Of a DNA stretch of 64,000 bases, positions 55,545-63,750 are shown one piece after another. Below the pieces are notes generated by a model that ran no database searches, was not told where the DNA came from, and saw nothing but the letters and a program-made list of their open reading frames with translations. Source of the stretch: Alphaproteobacteria bacterium (lineage in GTDB: Bacteria; Pseudomonadota; Alphaproteobacteria; UBA828); assembly GCA_022826665.1 (NCBI GenBank), contig JAJDUK010000056.1, positions 62,001 through 126,000 of the forward strand, in the 5' to 3' direction. Made by a program: the position numbers and the translations under genes. The first letter of the stretch is position 1. Every line of letters begins with the position of its first letter.

Positions 55545-56027
55545 TCAAAAGATGCCGTTGGCCTTCTGCAGCTCGCGCACGTAGCGCGTGATCTTGATGA
55601 CGTCCCCGTCCGAGACGCCCTCGACCGGCGGCATGTCGCCGAAGTTCCAGTGGTGGGCGCGAACGCCCTGCCGCGCAGCCAGGCGGAACGACATGTCGCC
55701 GTGGTGATTGGGCTCGTAGATTCGGTGGACCAGCGGTGGCCCCTGGTCCGAGCCCGTCGCGTGGGTGCCGTGGCAGGTCACGCAGTTCTCCTCGAACAGC
55801 GCGTGGCCGGCCTCCGCCTCGGCAGTGAAGGCCGGGATTGCCAGCGCCGCCCCTCCATTGCCGTGCTGCGCGTGGTCGTCGTCGAACCATTGCAGCCACC
55901 CGACCACGCCCACCACCACCGCGGCCGCGATCACGACGAGGTAGAGCCTGTCCGTCAGCTTCTTCCTCTTGGTTCGGCTTGAGGAAGCGGACCCGCGAGG
56001 TCGGCGAGGATTGGGTCTTTTCTTCAT
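55545..56027 (-). CDS. Membrane-anchored c-type cytochrome
   Basis: 160 residues from ATG 56027. Very basic cytoplasmic N-terminus (KKRPNPRRPRGSASSSRTKRKK), one membrane segment (YLVVIAAAVVVGVVGWLQWF), then a periplasmic domain with haem motif CVTCH near residue 78 and a candidate axial Met in WNFGDMPPVEGVSDGDV. Start overlaps the cueR stop (ATGA), so it is co-transcribed with the copper regulator. Probable electron carrier linked to copper handling; the exact role is unknown. Confidence 0.88.
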   Translation of the reverse strand: MKKRPNPRRPRGSASSSRTKRKKLTDRLYLVVIAAAVVVGVVGWLQWFDDDHAQHGNGGAALAIPAFTAEAEAGHALFEENCVTCHGTHATGSDQGPPLVHRIYEPNHHGDMSFRLAARQGVRAHHWNFGDMPPVEGVSDGDVIKITRYVRELQKANGIF

Positions 56028-56428
56028 TGTGCGTCTCCCGCAGACGGGCCTGCGAGGTCGTCCAGAATGGGACAATCCGGCCGCTCGTCGCCGTGGCAGC
56101 GCGCTACGAGGGTTGCGAGCGTGCCGCGCAGCCCTTCGAGCTCGGCGATCTTGCGGTCGATGCGGCGCAGATGGGCCTCGGCCAGCGCTTTGACATCGGC
56201 GCTGGCACGCGCGCGGTCCTCGTAGAGCGAAAGCAGCGTGCGGCACTCCTCGATCGAGAACCCGAGGGAGCGGGCGCGGGCGAGGAACCTCAGCTTGTGC
56301 ACGTCGGTTTCGACGAACGCGCGGTAGCCGTTCGTGCCCCGCGCCGGCCGCACCAGGCCGATGTCCTCGTAATAGCGGATCGTCTTTGCCGAGAGCCCGC
56401 TGGCTTCGGCCACGTCGGCTATTTTCAT
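56024..56428 (-). CDS. cueR: CueR-like copper-responsive MerR regulator
   Basis: 134 residues from ATG 56428, following GGAGG; the track start is a GTG two codons earlier. MerR DNA-binding helix MKIADVAEASGLSAKTIRYYEDIGLVRPAR, dimer helix, and metal-loop CHGDERPDCPIL, the CueR-type two-Cys arrangement for Cu(I). It should twist the promoter at 56491-56521. Divergent from copA. Confidence 0.93.
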   Translation of the reverse strand: MKIADVAEASGLSAKTIRYYEDIGLVRPARGTNGYRAFVETDVHKLRFLARARSLGFSIEECRTLLSLYEDRARASADVKALAEAHLRRIDRKIAELEGLRGTLATLVARCHGDERPDCPILDDLAGPSAGDAQ

Positions 56429-56490
56429 GGCCACCTCCGCGACACTCTCATAAAGGTTCCTGTCGCGGGAAGGTCAAGAGCGGCGCCTCC

Positions 56491-56521
56491 TTGACCTTCC
56501 AGTTACTGGAAACCCTACATT
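56491..56521 (+). promoter_or_regulatory. CueR-type promoter/operator of copA
   Basis: -35 TTGACC (56491-56496), a 19-bp spacer holding the perfect dyad TTCCAGttaCTGGAA (56497-56511), and -10 TACATT (56516-56521). The over-long 19-bp spacer with a central dyad is the hallmark of MerR-family activated promoters. It lies 31 bp upstream of the copA GTG. Confidence 0.9.
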
Positions 56522-56552
56522 CCTGAGTGACGAAGTCCACAAGGAGTTTGCG

Positions 56553-58865
56553 GTGGAACCGGTAGCGACGGTCGAGGAGACGGCGCGCGATCCCGTTTGC
56601 GGGATGAGCGTGGAGCGTGCCGGCGCGCGCCACACGGTGCGGCACGAGGGGCAGACGTTCTATTTCTGCTGCGCCCGGTGTCGGGAGCGCTTTGCCGCGG
56701 CACCCGAGGATTTCCTCGGCGAACGCCCGCGCCCGGCGCCGCAGCCCGCGCCCGAGGGCAGCCTCTACACCTGCCCCATGGACCCCGAGATCGTCCAGGC
56801 CTCACCGGGCGATTGCCCGATCTGCGGCATGGCGCTGGAGCCGATGATGCCTGCGGCCGAGGAGGGGCCATCGCCCGAGCTGCGCGACCTGCGCCGCCGC
56901 CTCTGGCTCGCCGCACCGCTCGCGGCCGCCGTGTTCGCGTTGGAGATGGGGAGCCACGCCGGCATCCCCTTCGACTCCTGGATCGGGCCGCGCGTCTTTG
57001 TCGCCCTGCAATTCGTGCTCGCGACGCCGGTTCTCTGGATCGCGCGCGCGTTCTTCCTGCGCGGCTTCGCCTCGGTACGCAACCGCTCGCCCAACATGTG
57101 GACGCTGATCGCGCTCGGCACCGGCGCCGCCTGGCTCTTCAGCCTCGCGGGCCTGCTCGCGCCGGGCGTTTTCCCGGCGGCGGTCCTCACCGCAGGCGGG
57201 CAGCCGCCGGCGTACTTCGAGGCCGCCGCCGTGATCCTCGTGCTCGTGCTAGTCGGTCAGGTGATGGAGACGGTTGCCCGTGAGCGGACGGGCGATGCCA
57301 TCCGCGCGCTCATGGGCCTCGCGCCGAAAACGGCACGCAGATTGGAAGAAGAGGGCGAGTCCGACGTGCCCCTCGACGCCGTCCGCGCCGGCGACCGGTT
57401 GCGAGTGCGGCCCGGCGAGAGTGTGCCGGTGGATGGCGTCGTGACCGAGGGCCGCGCCACCCTCGACGAGAGCATGATTACCGGCGAGCCGCTGCCGGTG
57501 GAGAAAGGACCCGGCGATCCGCTCACCGGCGGCACGCTCGCCAGGTCCGGCAGCCTCGTGATGCGGGCAGAGCGCGTCGGCGCCGAAACCACGCTCGCCC
57601 GCATCGTCGCCCTGGTGGCGAAGGCGCAGCGCAGCCGCGCGCCGATCCAGGCGCTGGCGGACCGGGTCGCCGGCGTCTTCGTGCCGGCTGTGGTCGCCGT
57701 CGCCGTGCTGGCAGCCATCGGCTGGGCGGTGGCCGGTCCGTCGCCCGCGCTGGCCTACGCGCTCACCGCAGCCGTGAGCGTGCTCATCATCGCCTGCCCC
57801 TGTGCGCTCGGGCTGGCGACGCCGATGTCGATCATGGTGGCCGCCGGGCGTGGCGCCCAGGCCGGCGTGCTGGTGCGCGATGCCGAGGCGCTGGAGCGTC
57901 TCGCCAAGGCGGACCTGCTCGTCGTGGACAAGACCGGCACCCTCACCGAAGGCCGGCCCGCCGTGACCGATGTCATGACGCTAGGCGAAGTGGATCGGAC
58001 GAGGCTGCTCGCGTTGGCGGCGGCGCTGGAGCGGAGCGCCCAGCACCCGCTCGCCGAGGCGATCGTCGAGGCGGCGGAGGCGGCAGGCGCGCCCTATCTT
58101 GCGGCGCGTGACGTGGAGGCCGTTGCCGGCCGGGGCGTGCACGGGCAAGTCGAGGGCCGCGGGGTCGCACTCGGCAATGCCGCCATGATGAAAGCACTGG
58201 ATATCCCGCTCGGCGAACAAGCAGACGAGGCAGAAGCGTTGGAGGATGCCGGCAAGACCGCGATGTACGTCGCGGTGGACGGCGTGCTCGCAGGCGTTAT
58301 CGGGGTCGCCGACACGGTGCGGGAGACCGCGCCCGAGGCCCTGCGCGCCCTGGAGGCGATGGGCCTGCGCGTCGTCATGGCGACCGGCGACAGCCCGCGC
58401 GTCGCCGGGATCGTCGCCGCCGCGCTCGGCATCGAAGAGGTGCACGCCGCGCTCGGGCCGGAAGAGAAGGGCGCGCTGGTCGAGCAGTTCCGCCAACAGG
58501 GCCGGACCGTCGCCATGGCCGGCGACGGGGTGAACGACGCGCCGGCGCTGGCCCTGGCCGATGTCGGCATCGCCTTGGGCACCGGCGCCGACATCGCGAT
58601 GGAGAGCGCCGGCATCACCCTGGTCAAGGGCGACCTGCGCGGCATCGTTCGCGCCCGCAGGCTGGCACGGGCGACCATGGGCAACGTGCGCCAGAACCTC
58701 TTCCTCGCCTTCGTCTATAACGCCGCCGCCATCCCCATTGCCGCGGGCGTGCTGTTTCCCCCGTTCGGCATCTTGCTCTCGCCGATGGTCGCCGCCGCCG
58801 TGATGAGCCTCTCCTCGGTCTCGGTCATCGGCAATGCGCTCCGCCTCCGCGCGGCGCGGGTCTGA
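56553..58865 (+). CDS. copA: Copper-exporting P1B-type ATPase
   Basis: Pumps Cu(I) out across the inner membrane. 770 residues from GTG 56553 with AAGGAG. The N-terminus has a YHS domain (DPVCGMSV...FYFCCARCRERF) and a heavy-metal-binding domain (YTCPMDPEIVQASPGDCPICGMALEP) rather than classical GMxCxxC modules. Then eight membrane segments, actuator TGE (MITGEPLPVEKG), transport-site CPC (IIACPCALGLATP), phosphorylation DKTGTLT, and GDGVNDAPAL. The two N-terminal modules are typical of one alphaproteobacterial CopA subset. Confidence 0.96.
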   Translation: MEPVATVEETARDPVCGMSVERAGARHTVRHEGQTFYFCCARCRERFAAAPEDFLGERPRPAPQPAPEGSLYTCPMDPEIVQASPGDCPICGMALEPMMPAAEEGPSPELRDLRRRLWLAAPLAAAVFALEMGSHAGIPFDSWIGPRVFVALQFVLATPVLWIARAFFLRGFASVRNRSPNMWTLIALGTGAAWLFSLAGLLAPGVFPAAVLTAGGQPPAYFEAAAVILVLVLVGQVMETVARERTGDAIRALMGLAPKTARRLEEEGESDVPLDAVRAGDRLRVRPGESVPVDGVVTEGRATLDESMITGEPLPVEKGPGDPLTGGTLARSGSLVMRAERVGAETTLARIVALVAKAQRSRAPIQALADRVAGVFVPAVVAVAVLAAIGWAVAGPSPALAYALTAAVSVLIIACPCALGLATPMSIMVAAGRGAQAGVLVRDAEALERLAKADLLVVDKTGTLTEGRPAVTDVMTLGEVDRTRLLALAAALERSAQHPLAEAIVEAAEAAGAPYLAARDVEAVAGRGVHGQVEGRGVALGNAAMMKALDIPLGEQADEAEALEDAGKTAMYVAVDGVLAGVIGVADTVRETAPEALRALEAMGLRVVMATGDSPRVAGIVAAALGIEEVHAALGPEEKGALVEQFRQQGRTVAMAGDGVNDAPALALADVGIALGTGADIAMESAGITLVKGDLRGIVRARRLARATMGNVRQNLFLAFVYNAAAIPIAAGVLFPPFGILLSPMVAAAVMSLSSVSVIGNALRLRAARV

Positions 58866-58872
58866 GGGCGGC

Positions 58873-59334
58873 GTGCGGTTGACAGCACGAGCAATCGTCG
58901 CGGCGATCGGGGCCATCGCCGGTTGGCTGCTGGTCGGGCAGGCTACCCTGGCATCGGACGATCTCGCGCAGGGCGCCGCGCTCTACGCCGAACACTGCGC
59001 CTCCTGCCACGGCAAGAACCTCGAAGGCGCGCCGGACTGGCGAAGGCAGGGCGCCGACGGGCTCTATCCTGCCCCGCCCCATGACGAGACCGGCCACACC
59101 TGGCATCACGGCGACCGGATGCTCTTCGACTATACGAAGCTGGGCGGCGAGGGGTTGCTGGCGGCGCGCGGGATCACCAACTTCGAAAGCGGTATGCCGG
59201 GTTTCGCCGAGATTCTCACTGACGACGAAATCCGCGATGTCCTCGCCTTCATCAAGAGCACCTGGCCTGAGCCCTTGCGCAATCACCAGGAGGACATGAC
59301 GCGGCACGAAGCCGAGTCCCTACCGCGGGAATAG
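58873..59334 (+). CDS. Periplasmic c-type cytochrome
   Basis: 153 residues from GTG 58873, preceded by a hydrophobic signal or anchor (RAIVAAIGAIAGWLLVGQATLASDD). Haem motif CASCH near residue 44; candidate axial Met in FESGMPGFAEILTDDEIRDVLAFIKSTW. It follows copA by 7 bp, so it belongs to the CueR-controlled transcript. A second cytochrome in the copper cluster, 45% or so shorter in N-terminus than the other; they are not close copies. Confidence 0.88.
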   Translation: MRLTARAIVAAIGAIAGWLLVGQATLASDDLAQGAALYAEHCASCHGKNLEGAPDWRRQGADGLYPAPPHDETGHTWHHGDRMLFDYTKLGGEGLLAARGITNFESGMPGFAEILTDDEIRDVLAFIKSTWPEPLRNHQEDMTRHEAESLPRE

Positions 59335-59342
59335 ACGCTGAA

Positions 59343-59786
59343 ATGGCGGATCTCTCCCCGCGCCGGCGGTCGCAAGCCTCCTTCTATGCCGCGGCGCTGC
59401 TCTGGCTGCCGGCGGGCGTGCTGGCGTCGGCCGCGATCCGCTTCGGCCCGACTTCGATGGCGCCCGGAGAGGAGGCGACGGCGACGCTCATGGCCGTGCC
59501 GTCGCTGATCGTGGCCGCGGTCTGCGGTCTGCCGCTGGCATGGGCTTGCCGGCGGCTGGGGCGGCTCGGGCACGCGCGCGCGGCGTGGATCGCGGGCGTG
59601 TTTCTCGGGGTTGCCACGGTGGCGGCGTCGCTCCCCGCCGGCCTGTTCGGCCCGCCGGGCATCGCCATCGTCGCCTTGGTGCTGAGCCTCCCGGTCTGGA
59701 TTGCCGTGATCTGGCTCCGCCGGCAGGCGCAGGCGAATACCGACGCGGCGAGTCCGCCTCTGGACGGGCCGGATCGCCACCCATAG
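59343..59786 (+). CDS. Small integral membrane protein, unknown
   Basis: 147 residues with about four hydrophobic stretches (YAAALLWLPAGVLASAAIRF, LMAVPSLIVAAVCGLPLAWA, AAWIAGVFLGVATVAASLPAG, IAIVALVLSLPVWIAVIWL). Starts 8 bp after the cytochrome gene. No family recognised; metal-binding motifs are not seen. Its position suggests it belongs to the copper transcript, but this is only context. Confidence 0.6.
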   Translation: MADLSPRRRSQASFYAAALLWLPAGVLASAAIRFGPTSMAPGEEATATLMAVPSLIVAAVCGLPLAWACRRLGRLGHARAAWIAGVFLGVATVAASLPAGLFGPPGIAIVALVLSLPVWIAVIWLRRQAQANTDAASPPLDGPDRHP

Positions 59787-59842
59787 GCTGACCGCGCGCC
59801 ACCCATTCGAGCCACCGTGGCGCATCCAACCGTGGAGCGCCG

Positions 59843-61048
59843 ATGGAATCGCGACTGGGTGCGGCTCTGCGCCCGTACTTTCCGCTTGCTGCGGGAGTCC
59901 TGATCAACCTCTCGACCGGGATCCTCTACGCGTGGAGCGTCTTCGTGGCGCCGCTCGAAACCGAGCTGGGCGCCGACCGCGCGACGGTGAGCGGCGCGCA
60001 GTCGCTATGCCTCTTCACCGCGACGATCGGCTGCTTCGTGATGCACCGATTGCTGCACTGGTTCACGCTCCCGCAGCTCACCCTGGTCATGGCGGCGGTG
60101 ACGGCGGCCGGGTTCGCGCTCGCGGGCTTCGGCCAATCGGTCGCGGCACTCTATGTCGGCTACGGCGTATTCTTCGGCTTTGCCGTCGGCGTTGTCTATT
60201 TCGTCGCGATGACCGCGGCGAGCATCGACGGGCCGGTGAGACCCAGCATCGCCATGAGCATCAACATGTCGGCGGTCGCCATGGGCGGCATCGCCTGGTC
60301 ACCCGGTCTTGCCATCCTGATGGCTGCCATGGGGCCGGAAACGACCTTCGGCGTGACGGCTGCGATAAATTTCCTGGCCATTGCGATCGCGGCCGCGCTC
60401 ATCACGCTCTCCCGCAAGACGCCGCCGGCGACCGGCGCGACCGGGCTCTTCCAGGACATACTGACCGACCGGCCCCGCGTGGTAATCGTGATCTTTCTGG
60501 GTTTTCTCTGCATCGCCTTCACGGCGCTCGTGGTCATCGGTCACGCGGCGACGATGTTGGCCTCGTGGGGTGGGTCCGCGGGCGATACCCAGTTCGCACC
60601 GATGCTGAGCAGCGCCGGCTATGTGGTCGGCGGGCTGGTCGGCGGCCTGCTCGTCGATGCGTTGACGGGCCGGCGCGTGCTCGTGGGCGTCGGGCTCGTC
60701 ATGGGGGTGTTTCTGCTGGCGCTCTTCTTCGCGCCCGGCGTCGTCATGGGGCTCACCGCCATTGCCGCAGTCGGCTTGGCCTTCGGCGTACTCGCGAGCG
60801 CGCACCCCGTGACCATCGCGGGCTATTACGGGGCGGCGGCGCTGCCGCGGGTCTTCGGCCGCATCGCCCTCGCTTACGGCCTGGGCGGCCTGCTCGGGCC
60901 GTTCTCGGCAGGGGCGATCTACGATGTCGATCATCACTACGGCAGCGCGGTCATTCTGATCGCCGTACTCGCGTTCCTGGGCGCGGTATTCTATGCCTGC
61001 TTGCCCCGCCGCGAGCGGCTCGGCGCATCGGCGCGGCCGGCGGCTTGA
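59843..61048 (+). CDS. MFS transporter, oxalate/formate antiporter-like (OFA) family
   Basis: 401 residues with twelve hydrophobic segments. GVLINLSTGILYAWSVFVAPLE in helix 1 is characteristic of OFA members, and GYGVFFGFAVGVVYFVAMTAA follows. Short-chain carboxylate exchange is the family theme, but the actual substrate is not shown. It is followed by an alpha/beta hydrolase after 15 bp, with GAGGAGAC upstream of that gene. Confidence 0.85.
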   Translation: MESRLGAALRPYFPLAAGVLINLSTGILYAWSVFVAPLETELGADRATVSGAQSLCLFTATIGCFVMHRLLHWFTLPQLTLVMAAVTAAGFALAGFGQSVAALYVGYGVFFGFAVGVVYFVAMTAASIDGPVRPSIAMSINMSAVAMGGIAWSPGLAILMAAMGPETTFGVTAAINFLAIAIAAALITLSRKTPPATGATGLFQDILTDRPRVVIVIFLGFLCIAFTALVVIGHAATMLASWGGSAGDTQFAPMLSSAGYVVGGLVGGLLVDALTGRRVLVGVGLVMGVFLLALFFAPGVVMGLTAIAAVGLAFGVLASAHPVTIAGYYGAAALPRVFGRIALAYGLGGLLGPFSAGAIYDVDHHYGSAVILIAVLAFLGAVFYACLPRRERLGASARPAA

Positions 61049-61063
61049 GGAGGAGACGGAACC

Positions 61064-61891
61064 ATGCCGCATGTCACGACCAATGACGGAATCCGCCTTC
61101 ACTACGTGGAGAAGGGGACCGGCGCGCCCCTCGTCATGATCCCCGGCTGGTCGCAGACCGCCGCGCAGTTCGAGGCACAGATCGAGGGGCTTTCAGCGAG
61201 CCGCTGGGTCATCGCCTTCGACATGCGCGGGCACGGCGAGTCCGACAAGCCGGAGCACGGCTACAAGATTCAGCGCCTCGCCATGGACGTACGCAACGCG
61301 ATCGAGGCGCTCGGGCTGGAGCGGGTGAGCCTGCTCGGCCACTCCATGGGCTGCTCCGTGATCTGGTGCTACATCGACCTCTTCGGTGAAGCGGGGCTGG
61401 AGCGGCTGGTTCTCGTCGATCAGATGCCCGCGATCACCGCGCGCAGCGAGTGGTCAGAGCAGGAGAAGCAGGACGCCGGCGCGATCTTCGACGGCGCGAG
61501 CCTCTACGAGACCATCGGCGCCCTCGCGGGGAAAGAAGGCGTGGCGACCACCAAGGGCTTCATCGGCGGCATGTTCACCGGCGGCTTTCCAGAGGAGCAG
61601 GTGGCGTGGGTCATCGAACAGAACCGCAAGATGCCGCGCCGCCACGCGGCCACGCTGCTCCTCAATCACGCGACGCAGGACTGGCGCGACCTGATCCCCC
61701 GCATCACGCTGCCGGCACTCATCGTCGGCGGCCGAGTCAGCCTGATCGACTGGCGTTCGCAGGAATGGATGCACCGCCAGATCGTCGGCTCACAGCTCGA
61801 AATCTTCGAGGAGGCCGACGGCGGCAATCACTTCATGTTCATGGAGAACCCGGAGCGCTTCAACCGCCTCGTGAACGCGTTCCTCGGCTGA
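61064..61891 (+). CDS. Alpha/beta hydrolase
   Basis: 275 residues. HG-type oxyanion region MIPGWSQTAAQFE, nucleophile elbow LLGHSMGCSVIW (Ser near residue 94), acid candidate in VGGRVSLIDWRSQ and catalytic His in EADGGNHFMFMENPERF. The lid region is short, like esterase or C-C hydrolase members. Expected substrate unknown; probably co-transcribed with the MFS gene. Confidence 0.88.
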   Translation: MPHVTTNDGIRLHYVEKGTGAPLVMIPGWSQTAAQFEAQIEGLSASRWVIAFDMRGHGESDKPEHGYKIQRLAMDVRNAIEALGLERVSLLGHSMGCSVIWCYIDLFGEAGLERLVLVDQMPAITARSEWSEQEKQDAGAIFDGASLYETIGALAGKEGVATTKGFIGGMFTGGFPEEQVAWVIEQNRKMPRRHAATLLLNHATQDWRDLIPRITLPALIVGGRVSLIDWRSQEWMHRQIVGSQLEIFEEADGGNHFMFMENPERFNRLVNAFLG

Positions 61892-61906
61892 ACCCGAGCC
61901 TTCGCG

Positions 61907-63661
61907 CTACGCCCTCGCCTCCACGCGGATCGTGACGATGTCCGTGTCGTGATACTGCTGGTGGTGGACCGAGGAGGCGAGATGGCGCAGGAGCCGTAGC
62001 GACACCTCCCGCTCGGGCGCATCCTCGGACGCCTCGCCCATGAGCGCGATGCGGTCCTCCAGGTTTTCTTCGCCAGGGGCGGCGATGAATTCCAGCACCG
62101 CGGCGCCGCCCTCCTTGTGGGCGGTGAGCAGCAGGCGGCGCTTCCGGTGCGGTGCGCCTTCCGCCTCTTCCTCCTCGTCGTGCCGCAGGAGGGTCAGAAT
62201 CGCCTCCTCCGCTGCCGCGTCCAAGCGGTGCGCCATCGCTTCGCCCCAGCCGCTGCGTGACGCGAAGGATTGGAGGAACTCCCTGATCTTCGGCAGAGAG
62301 GCGACCTCGAACGGCGTCTGGATGCGACGCCGGCGGGGTGCCGCCAGCTCCACGAAGAGCGTGAGGAGGATCGCCGTCATCCCGCCGGCCGTCATGCCGT
62401 TCTCCAAGAGCCCGCCAGCAATGCCCGAGACATGCTCTGGAAAGATCACGCCATTCTGGAAACCGACCCCGATCCAGAAGGACACCCCTGCGATCAGACC
62501 CTTGCGGTAGTCCACCCCGTCCTGGATGACGATCCGCATGCCGACGACGAAGAGCAGCCCCAGCAGAACCGTGATGTAGGCCGCCGCAACCGGCCCCGGT
62601 ATCGCCAGCACAACGGCGAGTGCCTTTGGAATGAACGCCACCACGACGAACGCGATCCCGAGTGCGACGCCCACGCTGCGGGCGCCCACGCCGGTGAGCG
62701 CGGTCACCGATATGCTCGTGGAATAGGTTGTGTTGGGCACGGTCCCCATCAGGCCGGAGAGCAGGTTGCCCACGCCGTCCGCGCCCACTGCCCCTTGCAC
62801 CGCCCGAAAATTCACCGCGCGCGGCTTGCGCCAGGAGACGCGCTGGATGGCGATACCGTCGCCCACCGTTTCGACGGCGCCGACCAGGGTCACGAAGACG
62901 AAGGCCGGGAGCAGCCCCCAGAAGACCGGCCCGAAGTCGATATCGAAGCCCGGCCATCCGCCCGATGGCACACCCACCCACGATGCTGCGGCGATGCCGG
63001 CGACGTCGTAGAAGCCGAAATACCCGGCAACCCCGCAGCCGGCGACGATGCCGATGACCGGCGCCCAGAGTCTGAGCGCGCCCGTGGCTTTCAGCGAGAT
63101 GCCGCACAGGACGAGCACAGTCACGAGCGCCGCGAGTGGCGCGCCGAGCTCCGACGTGCCCTCCGGAACCTGACCCAACATGCCGAAGACGATCGGCATC
63201 ACCGTGACCGGGATCAGCATGATGACGGTGCCCGAGACGGTCGGCGTCAGAATCCGCCGGAGCAGCGAAAGCCGCCACGCGAGCAGGAATTGGAAGAGGG
63301 CGGAGATCACCACCAACGTCGCCAGCATAGCCGGGCCGCCCTGGGCAATCGCGCCGACGCAGATCGCGATGAAGGCCCCGGAGGTGCCCATGACGAGCAC
63401 GTAACCGGCACCGATCCGCCCGACGCGGACCGCCTGCAGGACCGAGGTGATGCCGCTGACCAGGACGGCGCCGAAGACCGCCCACGAGAGATAAGATTCC
63501 GCCCCTCCGGCGGCGCGGACCACGATCGCAGGCGTCAACGCGACGCCAGCGATGCAAAGGACGGCGAGCTGAAGGCCGAGGCCGCAGCTGAGCGCAATGG
63601 GCGGTCGTTCGTCGGGCTCGTAGCGAACGCCGCCCGGCCGCTCGGAGCCGCCTGTCGTCAT
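61907..63661 (-). CDS. NCS2 (xanthine/uracil-type) permease with C-terminal HATPase-like domain
   Basis: 584 residues from ATG 63661 with GGGAGGG upstream (track start 63703). Residues about 20-440 are a nucleobase-cation symporter: GYVLVMGTSGAFIAICVGAIAQGG, LIPVTVMPIVFGMLGQVP, LVGAVETVGDGIAIQRVSWRK, GLMGTVPNTTYSTSISV. After the last helix comes a soluble tail of about 135 residues: LPKIREFLQSFASRSGWGEAMAHRLDAAAEEAILTLL, then KRRLLLTAHKEGGAAVLEFIAAPGEENLEDRI, LRLLRHLASSVHHQQYHDTDIVTIRVE. This resembles an RsbW-type (HATPase_c_2) kinase fold, though the G-box residues look weak. Substrate and role of the tail unknown. Confidence 0.85.
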   Translation of the reverse strand: MTTGGSERPGGVRYEPDERPPIALSCGLGLQLAVLCIAGVALTPAIVVRAAGGAESYLSWAVFGAVLVSGITSVLQAVRVGRIGAGYVLVMGTSGAFIAICVGAIAQGGPAMLATLVVISALFQFLLAWRLSLLRRILTPTVSGTVIMLIPVTVMPIVFGMLGQVPEGTSELGAPLAALVTVLVLCGISLKATGALRLWAPVIGIVAGCGVAGYFGFYDVAGIAAASWVGVPSGGWPGFDIDFGPVFWGLLPAFVFVTLVGAVETVGDGIAIQRVSWRKPRAVNFRAVQGAVGADGVGNLLSGLMGTVPNTTYSTSISVTALTGVGARSVGVALGIAFVVVAFIPKALAVVLAIPGPVAAAYITVLLGLLFVVGMRIVIQDGVDYRKGLIAGVSFWIGVGFQNGVIFPEHVSGIAGGLLENGMTAGGMTAILLTLFVELAAPRRRRIQTPFEVASLPKIREFLQSFASRSGWGEAMAHRLDAAAEEAILTLLRHDEEEEAEGAPHRKRRLLLTAHKEGGAAVLEFIAAPGEENLEDRIALMGEASEDAPEREVSLRLLRHLASSVHHQQYHDTDIVTIRVEARA

Positions 63662-63750
63662 TCCGCACCCTCCCTGTCCAGAGCGCGGACCGTACTGTGG
63701 CACACGAGCGAGGTGCGATTAAGGGAGACGTAGAACTCTTAGTCGCGCAG

